Below, in pieces: positions 24,647 to 31,822 of a DNA stretch of 35,561 nucleotides. Source of the stretch: Ruminococcaceae bacterium UBA5891 (GTDB lineage: Bacteria; Bacillota; Clostridia; Oscillospirales; Acutalibacteraceae); assembly GCA_002431945.1 (NCBI GenBank), contig DJET01000006.1, positions 1 to 35,561 of the forward strand, written 5' to 3'. The first letter of the stretch is position 1, and the number at the start of each line of letters is the position of its first letter. A program made the position numbers and the translations under genes. The notes under the pieces are model-generated. The model ran no database searches and was not told where the DNA came from. It saw nothing but the letters and a program-made list of their open reading frames with translations.

Positions 24647-26194
24647 ATGAAAAAAATATTGTACGTACCTCTTGACGACCGTCCCTGCAATTATCTGTAC
24701 CCTTCCCTTATAGCAAAAATTGCCGACGATATTAAGCTTTTAACGCCGCCGTTTTCGCTTATGGGAAAATGCAAAAGAGCAGGCAACAGCGCGCTTATAT
24801 GGGAATGGCTTTTTAAAGAGGCGCCGAACGCCGATTACGCCGTTTTATCGGTCGACACTCTGGTTTACGGCAATATTATACATTCAAGAATACATAACCG
24901 CACTATGGACGAGATACATATGTATCTTAATAACTTTGAAAAGCTTAACGGCATAAATCCCGCGCTTAAGATCGAGGCGTTTAATCTTGTGGCGCGCGCC
25001 GCGGCATATAACGACAGCTTTGAGGATCCCGATTATTGGGATACCTACGGCGAAAGCATATGGAAATACGGCTATTTAAAGGATAAAATAGCGCGCAATG
25101 CGGCAGACGGGGCTGAAAAAGCCGAATTTGAAAAAACCGAAAAAGCAATACCGCCGGAATATCTTAACGATTTTCTTGAAAGGCGCGAAAAGGATCTGTA
25201 TGTAAATCTGTATTGCGCAGAGCTTACGCAGCGCGGTATTTTCAGCCGCCTTGTAATTCCGAAGGACGATACCGCCGAATACGGCTATGCCGCTATGGAT
25301 CAGCGTAAAATATCCGCCGTTATAAATGAAAAGGAGCTTGCCGACCGCATTATGGTATACCCCGGCGCAGACGAAGTGGGTTCCGTGCTGCTTTCAAGAG
25401 TATTTTGCCTTATACACAACTATAAACCGCGCATTTTCGTGCGTTATTCCTCGGTACTCGGTCCTACGGTAGTGCCGCGGTATGAGGACAGGCCGCTCGG
25501 CGAATCGGTAAAGGCTCAAATTACATCGGCAGGCGGTATTGTGTGCGATACCGCGGCAGAGTCCGACCTTCTGTTTGCCGTTCATTCACCTGGTAAAATA
25601 CAGGAGGAATGCTGCACGCAGCAAAACAAGGATATTTCATATGCTACGCACTGCTGTCTTCCGGAATTTTTTAATTACATAAAATATTATAACGAAGCAT
25701 ATTCAAAGCCGATCGCCCTTTCGGACGTAGCCTTCAGCAACGGCGCCGATACCGAAATGATGCGTTACGCAAAAAAGGCCGGCATACTTAATATAATAAG
25801 CGCCTACGGCGGCTGGAACACAAGCGAAAACACAAACGGTATGTGTCTTGCACATATAATAATACATTCCTATTACGCAAAGCACGGGTTTAAAAATAAC
25901 GGTCTTTTGCGTTCAGAAGAATTTGCGGCGCGTAAAATAGCCGAGGATTATCTCTTTCAGGCGCAGACAATGCTTAGCCTTTACAGCCTTATTCCCGAAA
26001 AATTCGGCGGCTGTTCACCGCGCTATTGCGCCGAAATAGAAAAAGAAGCCGCCGAATTAAGCGGCAGCCTGCTTGTAAATAAGCTTAACGAAGAATTCGG
26101 CGGCAAGCTGTTTAATAAAAAAGTAGTTTTAGGCGATTTTACATTGCCTTGGGACAGAATTAACGAGCTCGGCTTTACGCTAAGCCTTGTATAA
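24647..26194 (+). CDS. DUF4127 family protein
   Basis: The 515-residue cytosolic protein begins KKILYVPLDDRPCNYLYP, the hallmark opening of DUF4127 (PLD-[DE]-RPCN). Other conserved-looking blocks are YAVLSVDTLVYGNIIHSR, YPGADEVGSVLLSRVF and ALSDVAFSNGADTEMM. There are also GGWNTSENTNGMCLAH and a C-terminal LPWDRINELGF. Length is normal for the family. No function is established that I can cite. Repeated acidic, Asn and His residues in strand-end positions suggest an enzyme, possibly acting on a sugar or glycoconjugate. It is the first gene of an operon with a metallo-hydrolase (12 bases downstream) and a sugar kinase. Confidence 0.85.
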   Translation: MKKILYVPLDDRPCNYLYPSLIAKIADDIKLLTPPFSLMGKCKRAGNSALIWEWLFKEAPNADYAVLSVDTLVYGNIIHSRIHNRTMDEIHMYLNNFEKLNGINPALKIEAFNLVARAAAYNDSFEDPDYWDTYGESIWKYGYLKDKIARNAADGAEKAEFEKTEKAIPPEYLNDFLERREKDLYVNLYCAELTQRGIFSRLVIPKDDTAEYGYAAMDQRKISAVINEKELADRIMVYPGADEVGSVLLSRVFCLIHNYKPRIFVRYSSVLGPTVVPRYEDRPLGESVKAQITSAGGIVCDTAAESDLLFAVHSPGKIQEECCTQQNKDISYATHCCLPEFFNYIKYYNEAYSKPIALSDVAFSNGADTEMMRYAKKAGILNIISAYGGWNTSENTNGMCLAHIIIHSYYAKHGFKNNGLLRSEEFAARKIAEDYLFQAQTMLSLYSLIPEKFGGCSPRYCAEIEKEAAELSGSLLVNKLNEEFGGKLFNKKVVLGDFTLPWDRINELGFTLSLV

Positions 26195-26206
26195 ACGGAG
26201 TAAAAT

Positions 26207-27040
26207 ATGAAATTTCAATATTTAGGTACTGCGGCGGCAGAGGGCTTTCCGGGAATGTTCTGCAGCTGCGACACCTGCGAAAAAGCGCGAAAAGCCGGCG
26301 GAAGAAATATACGCACAAGGTCTCAGGCGGTAATAGACGACTGCCTGCTTATAGATTTTCCTGCCGATACATATCACCATATTTTAGCAAACGGATTAAA
26401 GCTGCAAAAAATACAGCACTGTATTATAACCCATTCGCACAGCGACCACTTTTATCCCGCCGATTTTGAAATGTGCGGCGTAGGGTTTGCGCATTTTAAA
26501 AGCAGCTTTAAGTTTAATGTTTACGGCGGTAAAGACGTGTATGAAAAAACCAAAAGCGCCGTAGATGAATATTCGCTTAATAACGAAGAACGGGTTGTAC
26601 CTCATTTAATTAAGCCCTTTGAGACCTTTACGGCGGGCGATTACAGCATTACCCCGCTGCCTGCCGACCACGACCCTGCAACCTCGCCCGTTATATATGC
26701 AATAAGCGATAAAACGTCTTCCATGCTTTATGCGCACGATACGGGTATGCTTAAGGCAGACGCTTGGGAATGGCTTAAGGAAAGCGGTTTACACTTTAGC
26801 TTTGTATCGCTTGACTGCACCGCAGGCCTGTTAACAGGCTGGAAAAACGGGCATTTGGGGTTAGACACCTGCTGTGAATTTGCCGAAATGCTTAAAGCCG
26901 CAAGGGTTGCAGACGGCTCTACTATGTTTTGTTTAAACCACTTTTCGCATAACTGTCTTGCCGATTACGACGATATTATCCCCTACGCCGCAAAATACGG
27001 ATTTGACGTTTCGTTTGACGGAAAAACAGTTGTTTTTTAA
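26207..27040 (+). CDS. Metallo-beta-lactamase-fold hydrolase, PhnP-like
   Basis: The 277-residue cytosolic protein carries the metal motif H76-x-H78-x-D80-H81 (THSHSDH), a later DHDP, YAHDTG and a final NHFSHN. Near the N-terminus C19-x-C21-x-x-C24 followed by AR (CSCDTCEKAR) resembles the zinc-binding insert of PhnP, which opens 5-phosphoribosyl 1,2-cyclic phosphate. PhnP-like proteins outside phosphonate operons often have other phosphodiester or lactone substrates, so the exact reaction is open. It lies between the DUF4127 and ribokinase-type genes, which supports a sugar or sugar-phosphate substrate. The ribosome site is CGGAG. Confidence 0.85.
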   Translation: MKFQYLGTAAAEGFPGMFCSCDTCEKARKAGGRNIRTRSQAVIDDCLLIDFPADTYHHILANGLKLQKIQHCIITHSHSDHFYPADFEMCGVGFAHFKSSFKFNVYGGKDVYEKTKSAVDEYSLNNEERVVPHLIKPFETFTAGDYSITPLPADHDPATSPVIYAISDKTSSMLYAHDTGMLKADAWEWLKESGLHFSFVSLDCTAGLLTGWKNGHLGLDTCCEFAEMLKAARVADGSTMFCLNHFSHNCLADYDDIIPYAAKYGFDVSFDGKTVVF

Positions 27041-27058
27041 TACTACGGAGGTTTTTTT

Positions 27059-27952
27059 ATGAAGATACTGAATTTCGGTTCGCTTAATATCGATAATACA
27101 TATGCCGTTGAGCATTTTGTTCAGCCGGGCGAAACTATGACCGCAAGGGAGCTTAAAAGATTTTGCGGCGGCAAGGGACTTAACCAGTCGATATCACTGG
27201 CATATGCGGGGGCAGACGTGTGCCATTTCGGCTGCGTAGGCAGCGACGGCGATATGCTTATCGATATGCTGAACGCCTGCGGCGTAAATACCGACGCGGT
27301 TAAAAGGCTTTCAAATTTTCCGAGCGGCCACGCAATAATTCAGGTAGATAAAAACGGGCAGAATTCCATTATGCTTTTTTCGGGGGCAAACAGGCAGATA
27401 AAGCCCGAATGGATAGACGCGGAGCTTGAAAAATACGAAAGCGGCGACTGGCTTTTAATACAAAACGAAACAAACTGCCTTGAGCACGCTATGCGCGCCG
27501 CATATGCCAAGGGAATGAAAATAGCCTTTAATCCTTCGCCTATGGACGAAACGGCGCTTTCACTGCCGCTTGAGCTTGTAAAGCTGTTTTTAATAAACGA
27601 GGTTGAGGGCGCAACCGTAACGGGAAAGCAGGCGCCCGGCGAAATAATAGCCGAGCTTAAAAGACGTTTCCCGAACGCTTCCGTGTTGCTTACTCTCGGT
27701 AAAAAGGGAAGTATATTTAAAAACAGCCATAACTCCATATTCCAGCCGAGCTACCTCGGCACGGTAAAGGATACCACAGGCGCCGGAGATACCTATACAG
27801 GCTACTTCCTTGCCAATTACATAAACGGTATGCCCCCGCACGAATGTATGCAGATAGCCACAATGGCTTCCACAATACAGATATCGCGCGACGGCGCTGC
27901 GGCGGCAATACCCACAAAAGCAGAGGTTTTAAAGGCATTGAAGGATTTTTAA
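27059..27952 (+). CDS. PfkB family carbohydrate kinase, ribokinase type
   Basis: The 297-residue cytosolic protein has FGSLNIDNTYAVEHFVQPGET at the N-terminus, the sugar-binding signature FCGGKGLNQS (about residues 38-47) and the ATP/anion-hole signature D238-TTGAGD-TYTGY with catalytic D244. These forms are closest to ribokinase. It would phosphorylate a free sugar, perhaps the monosaccharide released by the upstream enzymes. The substrate is not certain: adenosine, fructose or a pentose are alternatives. Last gene of the DUF4127 operon; GGAGG precedes the ATG, and a strong hairpin follows the stop. Confidence 0.9.
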   Translation: MKILNFGSLNIDNTYAVEHFVQPGETMTARELKRFCGGKGLNQSISLAYAGADVCHFGCVGSDGDMLIDMLNACGVNTDAVKRLSNFPSGHAIIQVDKNGQNSIMLFSGANRQIKPEWIDAELEKYESGDWLLIQNETNCLEHAMRAAYAKGMKIAFNPSPMDETALSLPLELVKLFLINEVEGATVTGKQAPGEIIAELKRRFPNASVLLTLGKKGSIFKNSHNSIFQPSYLGTVKDTTGAGDTYTGYFLANYINGMPPHECMQIATMASTIQISRDGAAAAIPTKAEVLKALKDF

Positions 27953-27964
27953 AAAGGTAAATTT

Positions 27965-27993
27965 AAAACGGGGCTGCAATGCAGCCCCGTTTT
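27965..27993. terminator. Bidirectional terminator between convergent genes
   Basis: A 13-bp stem (AAAACGGGGCTGC with GCAGCCCCGTTTT) has a 3-base loop (27978-27980). The A/T-rich ends supply a U-run in both directions. It serves the kinase gene and the transporter gene. Confidence 0.85.
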
Positions 27994-28015
27994 AGCGTAC
28001 CGAAAGGCTCTGTTG

Positions 28016-28891
28016 TTAAAAAGCCTTTATTATAATTAAGGAAATCACGCCCGCAATTATTCCCGCAACCGAAGCGGCGGAAAGCCTTTCCTTATACATA
28101 ACCGCCGCAGTAACCGCCGAAATCACGGTTCCGCCGCCGTTTACAAGCGTAAAAAGCAATACCGGCGGCAAAGAAACGGTAAGGGCTGTTACAAACTGGT
28201 TTATTACAAATATTGCGCCTGCAAGAGCTATGCCGCAAATAATAAGATCCTTTTCAATTTTTAATTCCTGTTTTTCGTTATTCGGGATAATAAAGCTCAT
28301 ACCCGCCCCGAATACCGAGGCTAAGCCGAAGGAAATAAACGAAAACATACTTATACTGCCGTTCGGCGCATAATAAGTATACATTTGCTGGGCAAGCATT
28401 GTAATTCCGTTTGCCGCCATAGCGCCCAAAAGCAGCAGCAAAGTCTTAAAGCTGAAATTTCCGTATATCGACCGCGAGCTTTTTATTAACAGCCAAGCGG
28501 AAATAAAAAATATCCCCACACCCACGCCCTGCATAAGGCTGATCGGGCGGTCAAACATAAATACCCCCGCGGCTATCGGAATAATAAGACCTGCCGTTGA
28601 AAATATTGAAACCAGACTTACGGTGCCGCTTTTCATTCCGTATATACCGAACAGCGAGCTGAAAAAAAGCGATATTCCCGATAATGCGGATATTAAAAGC
28701 GTTAGAACGTCCGGCTTACCTCCCGTTTCAAAAAACAGCAGTACAAGACCTAAAAGCGCAGATATGGCATACTGGTAAGAAATATACCGAAAGCTCATAC
28801 AAACGCCGCTTATTTTGTTGCTTGAGCGTTTATTGAATACCGCCTGTATTACCCTTGCAAAAAGTATGGCGGCAATATATACGTATACCAT
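28016..28891 (-). CDS. DMT/EamA-type transporter
   Basis: The protein has about ten hydrophobic helices and two repeated halves, as in EamA/DMT permeases. The last helices include PPVLLFTLVNGGGTVISAVTAAVMYKERLS, where the KERLS motif after a helix is typical of the family. I place the start at the ATG at 28891 because AAGGTGAT lies just upstream; the ATG at 28897 and GTG at 28900 fall inside that site. The length is then 291 residues. It probably exports or imports a small metabolite. Divergent from a LacI-type regulator and convergent with the kinase operon, it may belong to the same function, but the substrate is unknown. Confidence 0.85.
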   Translation of the reverse strand: MVYVYIAAILFARVIQAVFNKRSSNKISGVCMSFRYISYQYAISALLGLVLLFFETGGKPDVLTLLISALSGISLFFSSLFGIYGMKSGTVSLVSIFSTAGLIIPIAAGVFMFDRPISLMQGVGVGIFFISAWLLIKSSRSIYGNFSFKTLLLLLGAMAANGITMLAQQMYTYYAPNGSISMFSFISFGLASVFGAGMSFIIPNNEKQELKIEKDLIICGIALAGAIFVINQFVTALTVSLPPVLLFTLVNGGGTVISAVTAAVMYKERLSAASVAGIIAGVISLIIIKAF

Positions 28892-29009
28892 TGACATCAC
28901 CTTAAAATTAAGCTATAATTACAAAAATCGTATTGCAATCATAGCATAACGCTGCGGTGTTTTCAATAATGCCGGCAACGAAAATTTTTCGGATTGCGGG
29001 GTTAAAATT

Positions 29010-29972
29010 ATGACTCTCACAAAGCTTGCGCGTATAGCGAACGTTTCGGTTTCCACAGCATCAAAAGCATTTTCAATGAGCAGCGATATAAGCGAGCTTA
29101 CACGCGAAGAGGTATTTGCGGCGGCGCGCGCAAACGGCTGCTTTAAAAAGTTTTTCAACGCAAAATATCCAAAGTATATTGCAGCCGTGATCTGCCCTGA
29201 GCTTAACAGCCGCTATTACTCCGATTTTTGCTTTTCAATGCAAAAGCATTTCGGCGAGGTTAATTTTGACGTGTGCATATCCTCATACGGCTTTTCGGAC
29301 GCCGCCGCAAGAGACAGAATAGAATATTACGAAAAATACGCAGATGTTGACGTAATCGTTTTGTTAGACTCGCAAACAGAGCATTTGCCCCCGCACGAAA
29401 CTCCGATAATAAACATAAGCAGCCGTAATATCGAAAACGCCGATCTTAATATCATACTTGATATGGAAAGCCCTATGGACGAGGCTGTAAAATACTTTAT
29501 AAATTCAAATATATATGATATAGGCTTTATAGGGGAAAAGCTTACCCATAATAAGCTTTTGCTTTTTAAGCAGGCAATTTTAAACAATAAGCTTTCTTTA
29601 AACGAAGAGACGGTCTATATAAGCGGCGAGCGGTTTGAAAAGGGCGGATACGATGCCGCACAGCGCCTTTTGAGCAGCGGAAGGCTGCCGAAGGCCCTTA
29701 TATGCGCTTATGACGATATGGCTTTCGGCGCGGTAAAGCTTTTTAACGAAAAGGGAATACATATTCCAAGCGACGTAAAAATAATAAGCTTTGATAATAT
29801 TTCCACCTCGGCATATTCCGTTCCCTCGCTGTCATCGGTAGAGTTTTTGGGCAAAAAAGCCGCCGAGCTTACGGTAAGCAGCGTGCTTGACATATTAAAC
29901 GGCGGCTCCTCCGAAAAAAATCACACATTAAGCGCAAAGCTTATTTTGCGTGAATCTTCGGAAATACAATAG
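29010..29972 (+). CDS. LacI-family transcriptional regulator
   Basis: The 320-residue protein has a LacI-type helix-turn-helix at the very N-terminus (TLTKLARIANVSVSTASKAF). The periplasmic-binding-protein-like ligand domain follows (AAVICPELNSRYYSDFCFSM, PKALICAYDDMAFGAVK, VKIISFDNISTSAYSVPSLSSVEF). The hinge helix region is unusual: the normal LGY-x-PN is replaced by NGCFKKFFNAKYPK. It is divergent from the EamA-type transporter, about 120 bases apart, so it probably controls that gene and perhaps the kinase operon. GGGG precedes the ATG. A stable hairpin follows the stop. Confidence 0.9.
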   Translation: MTLTKLARIANVSVSTASKAFSMSSDISELTREEVFAAARANGCFKKFFNAKYPKYIAAVICPELNSRYYSDFCFSMQKHFGEVNFDVCISSYGFSDAAARDRIEYYEKYADVDVIVLLDSQTEHLPPHETPIINISSRNIENADLNIILDMESPMDEAVKYFINSNIYDIGFIGEKLTHNKLLLFKQAILNNKLSLNEETVYISGERFEKGGYDAAQRLLSSGRLPKALICAYDDMAFGAVKLFNEKGIHIPSDVKIISFDNISTSAYSVPSLSSVEFLGKKAAELTVSSVLDILNGGSSEKNHTLSAKLILRESSEIQ

Positions 29973-29995
29973 CCTAACCTTTCTTTGGGCAATAG

Positions 29996-30038
29996 AACAT
30001 AATCCCCGCAGATTATTCTAATCTGCGGGGATTATGTT
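29996..30038. terminator. Bidirectional terminator, 20-bp perfect stem
   Basis: Positions 29996-30015 and 30019-30038 are perfect reverse complements with a 3-base loop TTC and core ATCCCCGCAGATTA. T-rich sequence follows on the plus side. It separates the LacI-type gene from the convergent prfC. Confidence 0.9.
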
Positions 30039-30061
30039 TTAACAGTTTTTAAAATAAAGCC

Positions 30062-31654
30062 TTATTCCTTGCTGAAATCCTCAAGTATAAGCCCTTCGTT
30101 GCGCTCGGTTGCCCAGCTTATATTCCACTCGCTTGTAAATATAAGAATATTATTATCCTTAAAATCCTGCACCCATTTTGTATCTGAAGTCAGGTTCAGC
30201 GACTTTATATCAATATCCTTATTTTTCACCCAGCGTATATATTGGTAAGGCAGATCGTTGCGTATAACGTCTACGTTATACTCGTTTTTAAGGCGGTATT
30301 CAAGCACCTCAAGCTGAAGCACGCCTACCACGCCCACTATCACGCGCTCCATACCGGAATTAGGCTCGCGGAATATCTGAATGGCGCCCTCCTGCGCTAT
30401 TTGCTCAACGCCCTTTACAAACTGCTTTCTTTTAAGGCTGTCCTTTTGCTCTATAACGGCAAAATGCTCAGGGGCAAAGGTAGGTATTCCCTCGTATTTC
30501 ACGTGCTTTTTAAGCGAGCAGACGGTATCGCCTATTGAATAAATGCCGGGATCAAACACGCCTATAATATCCCCTGCGTACGCTTCGTTTATTATCTGGC
30601 GTTCCTCCGCCATCATCTGCTGCGGCTGTGAAAGACGAACGGTTTTATCCGCCTGAACATGGTAATAATCCGCTCCGCGCTCAAATTTGCCCGAACAAAT
30701 ACGGAAAAACGTAATTCTGTCGCGGTGGTTCTTATTCATATTAGCCTGTATTTTAAAGGCAAAGGCAGAAAAATTTTCGTCAAACGGGCTTATTTCCTCC
30801 CCATCTGAAATGCGGGGCAGCGGGGCGGTAGTCATTTTAAGGAAGTTTTCAAGAAACGGCTCAATACCGAAGTTTGTAAGCGCAGAGCCGAAAAACACCG
30901 GCGTAAGCTCGCCCTTTCTTACCTTTTCAATATCAAATTCAAAGCTTGCGCCGTCAAGCAGCTCTATTTGCTCAACAAGCTCCGCGCGCTGGTATTCGCC
31001 TATAAGGCTGTCAAGCCGCTCGATATCGGTTATGTCGCACTCGATCGCGCTCAGCTTATCCTGCCCGCGGTGGAATTCGTTAAAGGTTAATATTTCACGT
31101 TTATCGCGGTCAAACACGCCCTTAAAGTTTACACCGCAGCCGATAGGCCAGTTTACGGGGTAGGTTCCTATTCCGAATTCCTTTTCAAGCTCGTCTAAAA
31201 GCTCAAACGGATCGCGCGCCTCGCGGTCTAATTTATTTATAAATGTGAATATGGGTATATGCCGCATAGCGCAAACCTTAAAAAGCTTTCTTGTCTGCGC
31301 TTCTATTCCCTTTGCCGCGTCTATTACCATAACGGCGCTGTCCGCCGCCATAAGGGTGCGGTAGGTATCCTCCGAAAAGTCCTGATGTCCCGGCGTATCA
31401 AGTATATTTATGCAGTAGCCCTCGTATTCAAACTGCATAACGGACGAGGTTATCGAAATTCCGCGCTGCTTTTCAAGCTCCATCCAATCCGATACGGCGT
31501 GCTTTGCGGTAGCCTTACCCTTAACGGAGCCTGCGGTTTGAATTGCGCCCCCGTACAGCAGGAATTTTTCGGTAAGGGTGGTTTTGCCGGCGTCCGGGTG
31601 GGATATTATCGCAAAGGTGCGCCGTCTTTCTATTTCATGCTCTAATTCGGTCAA
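30062..31654 (-). CDS. prfC: Peptide chain release factor 3
   Basis: A GTPase that removes RF1/RF2 from ribosomes after peptide release. The G1 loop is H19-PDAGKT, G3 is D86-TPGH-90 and G4 is N140-KLD. The opening ERRRTFAIISHPDAGKTT and the C-terminal EWNISWATERNEGLILEDF are those of RF3 rather than EF-G. I choose the TTG at 31654 (GAGAGG about 10 bases upstream), which gives 530 residues, the same as typical RF3. The only ATG (31699) lies upstream of the predicted transcription start from the promoter at 31690-31718, so it is unlikely to be used. Single-gene unit. Confidence 0.93.
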   Translation of the reverse strand: MTELEHEIERRRTFAIISHPDAGKTTLTEKFLLYGGAIQTAGSVKGKATAKHAVSDWMELEKQRGISITSSVMQFEYEGYCINILDTPGHQDFSEDTYRTLMAADSAVMVIDAAKGIEAQTRKLFKVCAMRHIPIFTFINKLDREARDPFELLDELEKEFGIGTYPVNWPIGCGVNFKGVFDRDKREILTFNEFHRGQDKLSAIECDITDIERLDSLIGEYQRAELVEQIELLDGASFEFDIEKVRKGELTPVFFGSALTNFGIEPFLENFLKMTTAPLPRISDGEEISPFDENFSAFAFKIQANMNKNHRDRITFFRICSGKFERGADYYHVQADKTVRLSQPQQMMAEERQIINEAYAGDIIGVFDPGIYSIGDTVCSLKKHVKYEGIPTFAPEHFAVIEQKDSLKRKQFVKGVEQIAQEGAIQIFREPNSGMERVIVGVVGVLQLEVLEYRLKNEYNVDVIRNDLPYQYIRWVKNKDIDIKSLNLTSDTKWVQDFKDNNILIFTSEWNISWATERNEGLILEDFSKE

Positions 31655-31689
31655 TTGATATTTTCCTCTCAAAATATTGAATAATAATA

Positions 31690-31718
31690 ATATTATCATA
31701 TAACGGCGTTTATATCAA
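31690..31718 (-). promoter_or_regulatory. Sigma-A promoter of prfC
   Basis: On the minus strand TTGATA (31718-31713), 17 bases, TAATAT (31695-31690). The hexamers and spacer length equal those of the DUF4127 operon promoter. Confidence 0.7.
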
Positions 31719-31755
31719 GCTTTTTAATTCAGCTTAAAATTTAAAAACAGCGGCA

Positions 31756-31784
31756 TTGACAAATAAAAGCGTTAAGTATATAAT
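31756..31784 (+). promoter_or_regulatory. Consensus sigma-A promoter of alaS
   Basis: TTGACA (31756-31761), 17 bases, TATAAT (31779-31784): a full consensus. The leader is only about 30 bases, too short for a T-box. AAGGATG is the ribosome site. Confidence 0.85.
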
Positions 31785-31822
31785 ATATGAGTTAAATTAT
31801 GTTTATTTAAGGATGTATATTT

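Noticed and set aside
31655..31822. T-box or other tRNA-sensing leader for alaS
   Set aside because: The alaS promoter leaves only about 30 bases of leader and no T-box sequence or terminator is visible.
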